Shown: positions 1 to 7,606 of the stretch, one piece after another
Layout: each line of letters starts with the position of its first letter
How positions within the stretch are numbered: position 1 is the stretch's first letter
NCBI GenBank assembly: GCA_028284565.1
Contig: JANQRM010000042.1
Location: forward strand, 1 to 15,346
Length of the DNA stretch: 15,346 nucleotides
From: Anaerolineae bacterium
Lineage (GTDB): Bacteria; Chloroflexota; Anaerolineae; Aggregatilineales; Phototrophicaceae
Reading direction: 5' to 3'
Notes under the pieces: model-generated
What the model saw: only the letters and a program-made list of their open reading frames with translations
The model's database searches: none
What the model was told of the DNA's origin: nothing
Translations under genes and position numbers: made by a program

Positions 1-1
1 T

Positions 2-256
2 CAGACTCCGCATGGCTTCTTCTTGCCTTTTGTCGATGCAGGTGCTGGCGACGAAACCTATCCTTCTGGACGCTATCTCGACCCCGAACCGATTGACGAA
101 CACACTGTCCATGTCGATTTGAATCAAGCCTACAATCCATACTGTGCCTACAACCCAGCTTATAGTTGCCCTCTGACACCTGCTGAAAATCGTTTGAAGG
201 TGTCTATCCAAGCCGGCGAAAAAATCCCTGAAGGTGATTGGGTGTCGAAGTACTAG
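2..256 (+). CDS. DUF1684 family protein, 3' end only
   Basis: The reading frame is open from the left edge to the TAG at 254-256, so the true start lies outside the window; the TTG at 23 is an internal leucine codon. The visible 84 residues match the conserved C-terminal part of DUF1684 proteins: a PHGFF-LPFVDA segment, ETYPSGRYLD, an acidic stretch, a YNPYCAYNPAYSCPLTP block with two cysteines, and an ENRLKVSIQAGEK ending. The molecular function of DUF1684 is not established, so none is assigned. A probable terminator follows at 284-310, which suggests this is the last gene of its transcript. Confidence 0.8.
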   Translation, partial: QTPHGFFLPFVDAGAGDETYPSGRYLDPEPIDEHTVHVDLNQAYNPYCAYNPAYSCPLTPAENRLKVSIQAGEKIPEGDWVSKY

Positions 257-283
257 CCGGGGGGATTGGTCAAAAAAAGAGGT

Positions 284-310
284 GGTTTATACTGAGATAA
301 ACCCCTTTCA
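284..310 (+). terminator. Probable Rho-independent terminator after the DUF1684 gene
   Basis: GGTTTAT (284-290) pairs perfectly with ATAAACC (297-303) around a 6-nt loop. The stem can continue past one mismatch, and a T-rich stretch (CTTTCATT) follows. The U-tract is imperfect, so strength is uncertain. It lies 28 nt after the upstream stop codon and before the promoter of the next gene. Confidence 0.45.
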
Positions 311-320
311 TTCAACTGTC

Positions 321-329
321 TGCTATAAT
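321..329 (+). promoter_or_regulatory. Extended -10 promoter (TGCTATAAT) of the Uma2 gene
   Basis: TGCTATAAT fits the extended -10 consensus TGnTATAAT exactly, with the TATAAT at 324-329. No good -35 hexamer is visible 16-18 nt upstream, as is common for extended -10 promoters. Transcription would start near 336, giving a leader of about 25 nt that includes the GAGG ribosome site at 349-352. Confidence 0.6.
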
Positions 330-359
330 GAGAATAATCTTGGTATGTGAGGTTGAACA

Positions 360-926
360 ATGGAACTTCGGGATGAATTCATCAGTGCCGATGCCTTCTG
401 GAAATTGATACAACAACCAGAATATGCGGAAAAAACGGTTGAACTCGTCGATGGGGAGATTATGGAGATGCCAAAACCGGGTATTAAACATGGTTTTGTT
501 ACGATGACATTTGCTTACTTTATCAAGCATTTTTCCGACCAACATGAGCTTGGCTATGTGTTTGCGGCTGAGACAGGTTTTATCCTCAAGCGTAATCCAG
601 ATGGGCGCGATACGGTTCGTGGGATTGATATTGCTTTTGTTTCGTTTGAGCGTCTTCCTGATGGATTACCTGACGGTCATTGTCCCGTTGCGCCTGACTT
701 AGCCGTGGAAGTTATCTCACCCGGCAATAATGCAGATGATATTCACACCAAAGTCCTTGAACTATTGGCGGCAGGCGCACAAATTGTTTGCGTCGTCTAT
801 CCTCTCACGCAAACGATGGTTGTTCATACGGTTGAGGGAAGCAAAACCCTCACGTTAGACGATACCTTCTACGGTGGTGATGTCCTGCCCGGCTTCGAGC
901 TTAAAGTGGCTGAGATTTTCTCCTAG
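360..926 (+). CDS. Uma2 family putative endonuclease (DUF820, PD-(D/E)XK fold)
   Basis: This 188-aa protein has the usual length and layout of the Uma2 family, which is abundant in cyanobacteria and Chloroflexota and assigned to the PD-(D/E)XK nuclease fold. Seen in the sequence: an N-terminal VELVDGEI segment (about 27-34), RGIDIAFV with Asp90, PDLAVEVISPGN with Asp113 and Glu117, and Lys131 in HTKVLELLAAGAQ. The acidic residues and the lysine fit the family's expected metal-binding and catalytic positions. The usual tyrosine-tryptophan of the last core strand is replaced by IVCVVYP. ATG 360 has GAGG 7 nt upstream. No partner gene is linked. The biological role of the family is unsettled, so nuclease activity is inferred from the fold only. 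Confidence 0.88.
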   Translation: MELRDEFISADAFWKLIQQPEYAEKTVELVDGEIMEMPKPGIKHGFVTMTFAYFIKHFSDQHELGYVFAAETGFILKRNPDGRDTVRGIDIAFVSFERLPDGLPDGHCPVAPDLAVEVISPGNNADDIHTKVLELLAAGAQIVCVVYPLTQTMVVHTVEGSKTLTLDDTFYGGDVLPGFELKVAEIFS

Positions 927-972
927 TTACATTTTCCTCTAGTGTAGACTTCGCGTCATGAGCTTGTGTCGC

Positions 973-978
973 TATAAT
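973..978 (+). promoter_or_regulatory. -10 box (GCTATAAT context) of the solute-binding protein gene
   Basis: A perfect TATAAT at 973-978 sits in the same GCTATAATG context as the promoter at 324. It overlaps the ATG at 977, so that ATG would lie upstream of the predicted transcript start (near 985) and cannot be the translation start of this transcript. No clear -35 box is seen. Confidence 0.5.
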
Positions 979-1006
979 GGCAGGGCAATTGACAAGGAGT
1001 CGCTTC

Positions 1007-2224
1007 TTGATAAAACGACAATTCATAACGATTACTTGGGTTATTCTCCTATTGATGATCGGGAGTTTTAGCCTTGCACAGGACGACAATTCAGCGGAAG
1101 AAACTGAGCAAACCCTCACGATTTGGATTCCTGCGCCGTTGAATCCAGCCGATAACCCAAGTGCAGGCGACTTGTTGAATGATGCTATTGAAACCTTCAT
1201 TGGCGATTCGAATCTCACTGTTGAATTGCGAATCAAATCCGTCGGGGGGATTATTTCCACCCTCCGTACAGGAAGCATTGTTGCCCCCGGAGCCTTGCCT
1301 GATCTAACTTTGATGCGTCGACAAGATTTGCTCACAGCTCAAGCAGAAGGGTTAATTCAACCGCTCGAAAATCAGTTTACGTCCTCGCTCATTGACGACC
1401 TTGATTACACCCTTCAACTGGGACAGGTGGATGGCACGCTCTATGGCATACCCTATCTGCTGGATATTCCCGTGCTGGTTTATCGTCCACAAGCGGGGGC
1501 AACCTATGAGTCGTGGCGTTTTCGGGATGTCTTAGTACGCCGAGAAGCACTCGTCTTCCCGGCATTGGAGACCACCTCACTCAATGACTATGTGTACCTA
1601 CAATATCTTTCTTCGGGTGGCTTCCCACCACGGAGTGAGTCGCTGATTTTCAATGGTTCAGCTTTGCGTAACACACTCGAATTTTATGAGGATGCGGTGG
1701 CAACGAATGTCATTGATGCCAGTATTTTGGGCTTCGCGGATACTGATAGCTACGAAACCTTGTTTGTGGAAGGTGGCGTGAATCAAGCGGTGTTCTCGAT
1801 TTCGGATTATTTTCGTCTTCGACAAGCAGAAGATAATTTGTTATTCAATACGATTCCAACGGCAGACGGCAACCCGACCACCTTACTAGATGGGTGGGTT
1901 TGGGTGATGGTGACAGGTGATTCCAATCAAATTGAGTTAGGCATCCGCTTTGTTGATTTGCTCATGACCCCTACACGACAGAGTGAAGTCGCCCAAGCGA
2001 TGCTGATGATACCCTCTCAACAATCCGCCTTTGAGGAATGGATTATTGGGGATGTCGACAAAGGTCTGCTCGATAATTTGCTTGAATCCGCAGAATTGGC
2101 GATTTCTCAGCAAGAGGCGGGGACACTCGGCGATGCCATCCAAGCCGCCTTTATCGCCATTATCACGCAAGAACAATCGGTGATGGAAGCCACGGCAATG
2201 GTCATCGATCAACAAGAGGAATAA
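1007..2224 (+). CDS. Extracellular solute-binding protein, family 1 (ABC transporter)
   Basis: This is a secreted binding protein of the sugar/oligosaccharide type that normally delivers substrate to an ABC permease. The start chosen is TTG 1007: AAGGAG at 994-999 lies 7 nt upstream, and the resulting N-terminus is a clean signal peptide (MIKRQF, then a hydrophobic run, then FSLAQ before an acidic mature start). The ATG at 977 would add ten residues ahead of it and overlaps a -10 box. From 1007 the product is 405 aa, typical for the family. There is no lipobox cysteine, so a signal peptidase I substrate is expected. The mature part opens with the LTIWIP strand, and the C-terminal half has the characteristic GWVWVMV and an IRFVDLLMTP segment. 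No permease or ATPase gene is adjacent, so the substrate is unknown. Confidence 0.85.
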   Translation: MIKRQFITITWVILLLMIGSFSLAQDDNSAEETEQTLTIWIPAPLNPADNPSAGDLLNDAIETFIGDSNLTVELRIKSVGGIISTLRTGSIVAPGALPDLTLMRRQDLLTAQAEGLIQPLENQFTSSLIDDLDYTLQLGQVDGTLYGIPYLLDIPVLVYRPQAGATYESWRFRDVLVRREALVFPALETTSLNDYVYLQYLSSGGFPPRSESLIFNGSALRNTLEFYEDAVATNVIDASILGFADTDSYETLFVEGGVNQAVFSISDYFRLRQAEDNLLFNTIPTADGNPTTLLDGWVWVMVTGDSNQIELGIRFVDLLMTPTRQSEVAQAMLMIPSQQSAFEEWIIGDVDKGLLDNLLESAELAISQQEAGTLGDAIQAAFIAIITQEQSVMEATAMVIDQQEE

Positions 2225-2437
2225 ATCTTCACACTATAACAAACAAAACCCCGTACCCACCCTCACTACGTCGAGTAAATCAGCATAGGGTGTTAACTGT
2301 GACATTGAGCAATAACTGTAACATTGCTGGACTAACTTTAAGGGGGTGACTTGTTGTCCCGCAAGCCTTTCAAAAGTTCAGCGTATCCCTGCTGTGGGTT
2401 TATGCTCGCCTTTACCCGCGTAATTACCGTCTGTTTG
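2225..2437. other. Convergent intergenic gap without a recognisable gene
   Basis: These 213 nt separate the solute-binding protein gene from the minus-strand DIP1984-type gene. No good ORF, tRNA or U-tract terminator is visible. The one structured item is the direct repeat listed at 2294-2326. Confidence 0.6.
2294..2326. repeat. Pair of 14-nt direct repeats (TAACTGTRACATTG)
   Basis: TAACTGTGACATTG (2294-2307) and TAACTGTAACATTG (2313-2326) differ at one position and are 19 nt apart start to start. Closely spaced short direct repeats beginning near a TGT (2291-2293) resemble the multiple terminal repeats at the ends of some insertion sequences such as the IS21 family. No transposase gene is present, so a relic end is only a guess. 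Confidence 0.5.
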
Positions 2438-2911
2438 TTATTCGCTTAAATCCGTTGTCCAATTGGTTGCTTGAATCTGCGTATCCAACTCTCGATAATC
2501 ACGTGAGAGGCGGTCAATCTCCGCTTGGACTTCAGGCACATTGATGTTACTAAAGGATTTGATCTGTGCATATAGATACCGATTGTTGCCATCCATACCC
2601 ATCGCTGTTTCAATCACATTTTCCAAAATCTGGCGATGACGCATGATAGCATCACGCTCCGCTAATGCTTCTGTAATCGTCAGTTGTTTGCCATTATGTT
2701 CAAAGCTAGCTTGGCTATTGGATTGATTGATTTTTGAAACCAATTGACCAAATTCCTTAATCAGTTCAGACAATTCTGCCAATAGTGCTTTTGGCTCTTC
2801 AGGTGCAGATTCGTCCTCTTGAGTTCGTGCGCTCCGTTTTAGTCGTTGGTGCATTTGCTCAATGCGTTTTTGCAAATCGCCTCGTTGGATGAGGGCTTCA
2901 GCTAACTTCAT
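2438..2911 (-). CDS. DIP1984 family protein (septicolysin-like)
   Basis: The 157-aa product begins MKLAEALIQRGDLQKRIEQM and is rich in charged heptad-like helices. The central segment LLAELSELIKEFGQLVSKIN, followed by the block around the LTITEALAERDAI residues, matches the DIP1984/septicolysin-like family as I know it. The ends are coiled-coil-like (DRLSRDYRELDTQIQ near the C-terminus). It has no signal peptide or membrane segment. The family has no firmly established function, and the septicolysin name should not be read as proof of toxin activity. It is the second gene of an operon, 13 nt downstream of flavodoxin. The ribosome site before ATG 2911 is weak, so translation may be coupled to the upstream gene. 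Confidence 0.8.
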   Translation of the reverse strand: MKLAEALIQRGDLQKRIEQMHQRLKRSARTQEDESAPEEPKALLAELSELIKEFGQLVSKINQSNSQASFEHNGKQLTITEALAERDAIMRHRQILENVIETAMGMDGNNRYLYAQIKSFSNINVPEVQAEIDRLSRDYRELDTQIQATNWTTDLSE

Positions 2912-2924
2912 TTGACATTACCCG

Positions 2925-3464
2925 TTAAGCTGTTTCGCGTTCTAGGATGCCGAACTCTTGTAGGACTTGGGGTGCCCATTTTTCAAAACGAGCATCGCTC
3001 ATATCGGCTTGACCTTCAATGTCGATGCCTAGCCCCATGAAGAAGTCGCCATCTTGTGCTAGGGAATCTGCAAATTCATAGGTTCCGGTGTGCCAATAAC
3101 CATAGCAGAAGCCACCTTGAATATAAATTTCATCGGCAATCACCCCGACTGCGTCCAGGAAATTGTATCCATAGCCATTCTGGTCGCCTAAGCCATAGAT
3201 TGCCACTTTTTTGCCTGTGAAATCCATCGACCCCAATTTTGGATAGAAAATCGCCCAGTCATCTTGGAGTTCGCCCGTGTTCCATGTTGGGATGCCGATG
3301 ATGATGTATTCATAAGAGAGGATTTGCTCTGGCGATGACGCACCGATGTTGTGGACTTCAAACTCGGTATCGGGCGATGCTTCTTGCAGTTTATCTAGCA
3401 GGTTATAGGTGGCGGCTTCGGTATTGCCTGTGTTACTGCCGTAAAATATGCCGACTTTTGCCAT
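2925..3464 (-). CDS. Long-chain flavodoxin
   Basis: This is a soluble FMN electron carrier that can replace ferredoxin, often under iron limitation. The phosphate-binding loop YGSNTGNTE is at residues 8-16. Trp61 in GIPTWNTGELQDDW and the tyrosines of GLGDQNGYGYNF (92-102) are the expected isoalloxazine-stacking positions. At 179 aa, with the extra loop in the last third (about 112-140), it belongs to the long-chain class. AGGAG lies about 9 nt before ATG 3464. It is the first gene of a two-gene minus-strand operon with the DIP1984-type gene, and divergent from the glucosidase gene. A TTGACG (3514-3509, minus) could be a -35 element, but its -10 partner is poor. The redox partners cannot be told from this window. 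Because paralogous names (fldA, isiB) cannot be separated here, no symbol is given. Confidence 0.93.
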   Translation of the reverse strand: MAKVGIFYGSNTGNTEAATYNLLDKLQEASPDTEFEVHNIGASSPEQILSYEYIIIGIPTWNTGELQDDWAIFYPKLGSMDFTGKKVAIYGLGDQNGYGYNFLDAVGVIADEIYIQGGFCYGYWHTGTYEFADSLAQDGDFFMGLGIDIEGQADMSDARFEKWAPQVLQEFGILERETA

Positions 3465-3542
3465 GATATACAGCTCCTAAAATTGTAATCATCATGCGTT
3501 AAGTGTAACGTCAATTTTATTGTTTGAAAATAAAATGCTACT

Positions 3543-3566
3543 TATCTGTGAACTTTTTCACAGATA
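3543..3566. promoter_or_regulatory. Perfect 10-bp inverted repeat, candidate operator upstream of the glucosidase gene
   Basis: TATCTGTGAA (3543-3552) and TTCACAGATA (3557-3566) are perfect inverted repeats separated by CTTT. The element lies in the divergent region between flavodoxin and the GH13 gene, 85 nt before ATG 3652. It could be a repressor operator (LacI-type regulators often control maltodextrin genes) or an RNA hairpin in the leader. No U-tract follows, so a terminator is unlikely. Confidence 0.55.
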
Positions 3567-3651
3567 CCATACCATGCTCGACTTTTGGGCGCAATATGTT
3601 AGAGTGGTTTTCTTAGCGATTACAAATATTTTGATGAAGGAAAAACCGCGA

Positions 3652-5532
3652 ATGTTACCTGATTGGTCACAAGGGATTCATCACGACAGTTCCGAGCTGT
3701 ATGTCTCCAATCCATTGCCCAAACTCAATGAGACCGTCACGATTCGCCTGCGGACTCCGGTAAATGCACCCATTCTGCGTGTCTACTTGCGTTCCCGTCC
3801 GGATGGTGAGTTCAAGCGGGTGAAGATGCTACCTACCGAAAGTGATGCAATCTCGACATGGTGGAGTACTGAGATGCGCGTTCCCATGCTGAAGAATAAC
3901 TATGTGTTCCAAATCATCCTGGATGATGGCTCGTTTTATTTCAATGCGCTAGGTGCATCACCTGTCGATAGCCCTGATTGGTTTCACTTTACACTCCTTG
4001 CGGATTATGATGCACCACTTTGGGTGCGTGAGACGGTCTTCTACCAAATTTTCCCAGACCGTTTCCATAATGGCGACCCAACGAATGATGTGCAGGATGG
4101 TGACTGGTCATTAGAGCGTCAGGTGCATTCACTTACGCATACCACGCAACATCGTGAATGGGGTGAACTGCCTTATCCATGGCTGGAAAGTGGGAGTTTG
4201 GATTTCTTCGGTGGGGATTTGCAGGGCATTACACAGAAGCTAGATTATCTAGCGGACTTGGGTGTGAATGGTATCTACACCACGCCGATATTCTGTGCCA
4301 AGACGAATCACTTCTACGACATCATCGACTATCATAATGTTGCGCCACATCTCGGCGGGAATGAATCTCTCGTCGAATTGCGTGATGCCATGACCGAACA
4401 ACACATGCGCCTGATGCTGGACATTACTCCCAATCATCTGGGTTATATGCATCATTGGTTTGAAGAAGCCCAAGCTGATCTCGATTCTGAATCAGCAGAG
4501 TACTTCTACTATCGTGAGGATACACAATCGTTTGAGCATTGGCTGGGTGTTCCCTTGTTGGTGAAGCTCAATTATCACAGCCAGAAATTACGTGATGCCA
4601 TGTACCGCAATGCGGATTCACCCATTCGCAAATGGTTAAAAGCTCCCTATAGCATTGATGGCTGGCGGTTGGATGTCGCCAATATGACGGGGAACTTTGA
4701 AAAAGACCAACTCGACCATGAAGTTTGGCGTGAGATGCGGCAGGCGATGAAGTCTGAAAATGCTGAAGCCTATATGCTGGGTGAATACTTTCAAGATGGC
4801 ACACCCTATCTACAAGGTGATGAACTCGACGCTGGCATGAATTATCAGGGTTTCAATATTCCGGTGCGTCGGTGGCTAGGGGGTGCTGACTTGGGTGTTG
4901 AGGAAGACCAGCCCTTTGGCGACCCCAACTTGCTACCCACAGAGGCGATGGCTGTCCAATGGAAGCAATATCTCACGGCGATTCCCTATGTGATTGCCCT
5001 TCAGCAATTCAACCAACTGGGTAGCCATGATGTCAGCCGAATCTTGACCGTCTGCAAGGGTGATAAAGCATTGGTCAAATTGGGGACGACCTTGTTGATG
5101 ACCTTCCCCGGTGTGCCGTGCTTGTATTATGCGGATGAAATCGGGATGGAAGGTGGACACGACCCGGATAACCGTCGTTGTATGCCTTGGGATGAAAATC
5201 AATGGGATACGGATTTGCGTGATTTCCATCAACGAGTGATTCGCATTCGTCGGGAATCACATGCGCTCGCACATGGCGGATTCCAAGTGCTGTTAGCACA
5301 AGGGGATGTCATTGCTTATCAGCGTCATTCCAACGACCAATTGATTGTGGTTGTTGGCTATCGTGGGGATGAAGCGATACAAGACGTATCTATTCCAACG
5401 CATTTGGGTGGCATTCCCGATGGCACAGTTCTGCACGACCTGTTGACAAATACCAACCATAGCATCAAAAACGGACACCTCACCATTCCCGAATTAACGC
5501 ATGGTCAGTCGATGATTTTGGACGTGAGCTAA
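3652..5532 (+). CDS. GH13 alpha-glucosidase / maltodextrin glucosidase-like enzyme
   Basis: This is a retaining alpha-amylase-superfamily hydrolase acting on alpha-1,4-glucans or maltodextrins. The four GH13 signature regions are intact: DITPNH (Asp257, His262), GWRLDVAN with nucleophile Asp341 and Arg339, LGEYF with acid/base Glu378, and LGSHD with His459 and Asp460. The N-terminal ~110 residues form a beta-rich module like those of neopullulanases and MalZ, before VFYQIFPDRFHNGDP. The stretch AEAYMLGEYF...AGMNYQGF resembles MalZ (GH13_21) more than neopullulanases. ATG 3652 is chosen because AAGGA (3637-3641) precedes it; the frame extends upstream to ATG 3634 and TTG 3520, but those added residues look non-homologous. 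The product is 626 aa without a signal peptide, so it is probably cytoplasmic. The exact substrate is uncertain. Confidence 0.9.
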   Translation: MLPDWSQGIHHDSSELYVSNPLPKLNETVTIRLRTPVNAPILRVYLRSRPDGEFKRVKMLPTESDAISTWWSTEMRVPMLKNNYVFQIILDDGSFYFNALGASPVDSPDWFHFTLLADYDAPLWVRETVFYQIFPDRFHNGDPTNDVQDGDWSLERQVHSLTHTTQHREWGELPYPWLESGSLDFFGGDLQGITQKLDYLADLGVNGIYTTPIFCAKTNHFYDIIDYHNVAPHLGGNESLVELRDAMTEQHMRLMLDITPNHLGYMHHWFEEAQADLDSESAEYFYYREDTQSFEHWLGVPLLVKLNYHSQKLRDAMYRNADSPIRKWLKAPYSIDGWRLDVANMTGNFEKDQLDHEVWREMRQAMKSENAEAYMLGEYFQDGTPYLQGDELDAGMNYQGFNIPVRRWLGGADLGVEEDQPFGDPNLLPTEAMAVQWKQYLTAIPYVIALQQFNQLGSHDVSRILTVCKGDKALVKLGTTLLMTFPGVPCLYYADEIGMEGGHDPDNRRCMPWDENQWDTDLRDFHQRVIRIRRESHALAHGGFQVLLAQGDVIAYQRHSNDQLIVVVGYRGDEAIQDVSIPTHLGGIPDGTVLHDLLTNTNHSIKNGHLTIPELTHGQSMILDVS

Positions 5533-5538
5533 TCATTT

Positions 5539-5568
5539 GTAGAGGTTTTGTCACAGATGAGCCCCTAC
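5539..5568. repeat. Imperfect inverted repeat of the GTAGGGGC type
   Basis: GTAGAGG (5539-5545) faces CCCCTAC (5562-5568). Read on the minus strand this is a 7-bp stem with one G-U pair. It lies in the 68-nt gap between the convergent glucosidase and murJ genes and shares its GCCCCTAC arm with the elements at 7607-7635 and 10796-10844. It may help end transcription, but no U-tract follows. Confidence 0.4.
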
Positions 5569-5600
5569 TCAATTATTGGGCTATTGCACTGCACACCGGG

Positions 5601-7286
5601 TTAGGATTTGAGGCGGGATTTGACCAAGCCTAGAAGCCAACGGAGTTCTTCGATTTTGAAGAGTCCGGCGAGAGCTAAGAAGATGGCTCCGTAGAGACTG
5701 CCACTGACGAGGACAAGGAGGGCTTCGCGGAGGATGCCGTGTGTCCCAATGATAGATGATAATGTCGGTAAGGTCAGCCAGCCGACAATCCCCATGGTGG
5801 CGGTGGCGAGGACGGTTTTACCAAAGGTGATGAGCAATTTTTGTGAGCCGAAGCCATTAATGCGTTTGCCTAATAGTACAGCCGAGATGGTGGCATGAAC
5901 AACATGCTTGGCACTGTCCGCAATCATCAAGCTGAATAAGCCAAATGAATCCAGCAACAATAGGGCAATCAACATATAGACAATCAAACTGAGGACACCA
6001 ATTAGTGCTGGGGTGAGGGTGTCTTTGCGGGCATAAAAAGCATAGACGAGTAGTAAATCCACCGCCGCGAAGGGAAGCCCCATCAGATACAGTCTAAGTG
6101 CAATGGCTGTTGTTTCGGTATCGGAGGCGGTAAATGCGCCTTGTTCAAAGAGGAGGGCGATAATCGGGGTCGCCATGACGAACAAGCCAATCGTCGCAGG
6201 GAGAATGAGCGTGGTGGTGAGGCGTAAACCCAAGCCCAAGGTATCTTTAAATGCGCGGAGTCCTTTTCCGTTATCGAGGACGGCTTGTCGTGCAAGAGTC
6301 GGTAGAATTGCCACGCTGATAGCCGTTGCAACCAAGCCCTGTGGAAATTGAATCAGGGTCGTTGCCCAATTCATATAGCCGATACTGCCTTCACCCGTTT
6401 GGCTGGCAAGATTGTAGCTAAAGGGGCGAATAATCAGCGTGTCCATGATGAGGGAGAACATGACGGGGGCATAGAGCAGGGCAATCCCTTTGAGTGCGGG
6501 ATGTCCCCAATTGAGGGTCAAGCGTAATCGGCGGAGATTCAGGCGTGGGAATTGCAGGAGCATCTGTGCCAATGCACCGACCAGCCAGCCCAATGCCACA
6601 ACGGTCACGCCCTCAGCTGGACGAATGATGTTGAGGGGGAGGATGTCGCCTTCGACAAGGTTGGGGACGAATTGCAGAGAAGGTGCGAGTAGTAGTGTCA
6701 CAATGACGATGCTTCCATTGAAGACGACCCCTGCAAATGCTGGAAAGGCGAAGGTGCGAAGGGCAAAGAGTGTTCCGCTGAAGACCGCGAACAAGCCCAT
6801 AAACATCAAAGCTGGCGCTGTGAGACGTAATAAGTCGGTGGCTAGGGCAAGGGTGTGGGCATCGGAACCGCCTGCCACAATGAGCGCGATTTGAGGCGCG
6901 AAGAGTTCGATGAGGATGACGATGATCGCCGTAATGACAGTGACAAGACTCGCTAAGATTGACACCACTCGCCAGAGTTCCCGCTTGCCATTGAGCGTGA
7001 CGACTTCACTGAGAACAGGGACAATTGCGCCGTTGATATGCCCCCCGATGAGCAAGTCATAGATTGCTTTGGGGACGATAATCGCCACGAGAAAGGCATC
7101 TGCCGCACCACTTGCCCCGAAGAAGAAGGTCAGCACAATCTCCCGCGCCAAGCCCAAGACCCGACTGAAGATATTGCCCAACGCCAAAATTCCGGTGGCT
7201 CCGGCGACACTCGCGTTGGTTTCTGCCTGTTCGCTTTCGTGTTGCTGACTGTCATCTAGGGGTATCGCGGTCAGGTCTGCACTCAT
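5601..7286 (-). CDS. murJ: Lipid II flippase MurJ (MviN family)
   Basis: This polytopic inner-membrane protein of the MOP superfamily flips lipid II, the peptidoglycan precursor, across the membrane. About 13-14 hydrophobic segments are visible over the 561 aa. Family motifs are present: SRVLGLARE, FGASGAADAFLVA and the GAIVPVLSE segment at the N-terminus, LIQFPQGLVATAISVAILPTLAR mid-protein, and LFEQGAFTASDT in the second half. The two arginines of SRVLGLARE fit positions important in E. coli MurJ; the usual arginine-rich RIPNLLRRLF stretch is replaced by IVPKAIYDLL. ATG 7286 is preferred because the hydrophobic core begins soon after it. The frame continues upstream to GTG 7376, which would add 30 polar residues. 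Neither start has a strong ribosome site. It is transcribed alone and diverges from the sdh operon. Confidence 0.92.
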   Translation of the reverse strand: MSADLTAIPLDDSQQHESEQAETNASVAGATGILALGNIFSRVLGLAREIVLTFFFGASGAADAFLVAIIVPKAIYDLLIGGHINGAIVPVLSEVVTLNGKRELWRVVSILASLVTVITAIIVILIELFAPQIALIVAGGSDAHTLALATDLLRLTAPALMFMGLFAVFSGTLFALRTFAFPAFAGVVFNGSIVIVTLLLAPSLQFVPNLVEGDILPLNIIRPAEGVTVVALGWLVGALAQMLLQFPRLNLRRLRLTLNWGHPALKGIALLYAPVMFSLIMDTLIIRPFSYNLASQTGEGSIGYMNWATTLIQFPQGLVATAISVAILPTLARQAVLDNGKGLRAFKDTLGLGLRLTTTLILPATIGLFVMATPIIALLFEQGAFTASDTETTAIALRLYLMGLPFAAVDLLLVYAFYARKDTLTPALIGVLSLIVYMLIALLLLDSFGLFSLMIADSAKHVVHATISAVLLGKRINGFGSQKLLITFGKTVLATATMGIVGWLTLPTLSSIIGTHGILREALLVLVSGSLYGAIFLALAGLFKIEELRWLLGLVKSRLKS

Positions 7287-7451
7287 AACTGTCCGTTTCT
7301 GATCATACGGATATTCTGCCTGAGATTGTTGGGATGGAATAGACACAATCTGATGCCATGGTATTCCTATAGACACAGGTTAGTCTGAACAGTTCCCCTT
7401 TTGTCCGATGATGTGTCATGCGAAACTCTCATTTTGTGCGCTCGATTGTCG

Positions 7452-7480
7452 TTTGCAGGGCTATGCCTGCATGTTATAAT
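7452..7480 (+). promoter_or_regulatory. Predicted promoter of the sdh operon
   Basis: TTTGCA (7452-7457, 4 of 6 matches to the -35 consensus) is followed by a 17-nt spacer and a perfect TATAAT (7475-7480). A TG at 7472-7473 also makes it an extended -10. It is the best sigma-70-type promoter in the window. A start near 7487 leaves about 230 nt before sdhCD. Confidence 0.65.
7455..7470. promoter_or_regulatory. Palindrome in the spacer of the sdh promoter, candidate operator
   Basis: GCAGGGCTATGCCTGC contains arms GCAGG and CCTGC around a short centre (GCAGGC/GCCTGC if one G is bulged). It overlaps the last bases of the -35 and fills most of the spacer, where a bound regulator would block or reshape RNA polymerase. 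No known regulator motif is recognised. Confidence 0.4.
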
Positions 7481-7606
7481 CGGCGTAATCTGTTGAATCA
7501 TGTGATGGGGGAAGGTAGATTCACCCACTTTCGTATCCCATCCAATGACATCTGAATTGCGGATAAGAACTATGGTTGCGCCTTGCTTATTAATTAACAT
7601 TCTTTT

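Noticed and set aside
901..1335. 144-aa minus-strand open frame overlapping the Uma2 end and the solute-binding gene
   Set aside because: Antisense to a well-supported gene with a signal peptide; no recognisable domain.
2225..2437. Possible insertion sequence in the convergent gap
   Set aside because: Only a short direct repeat is visible; no transposase, inverted ends or target duplication could be found.
3520..3651. N-terminal extension of the GH13 enzyme from TTG 3520
   Set aside because: The added residues run through the inverted repeat, have no ribosome site and do not resemble the family; ATG 3652 has AAGGA upstream.
6490..6894. 134-aa plus-strand open frame inside murJ
   Set aside because: It is antisense to a clear MurJ coding frame and rich in Arg, Pro and Ala as expected from a shadow frame.
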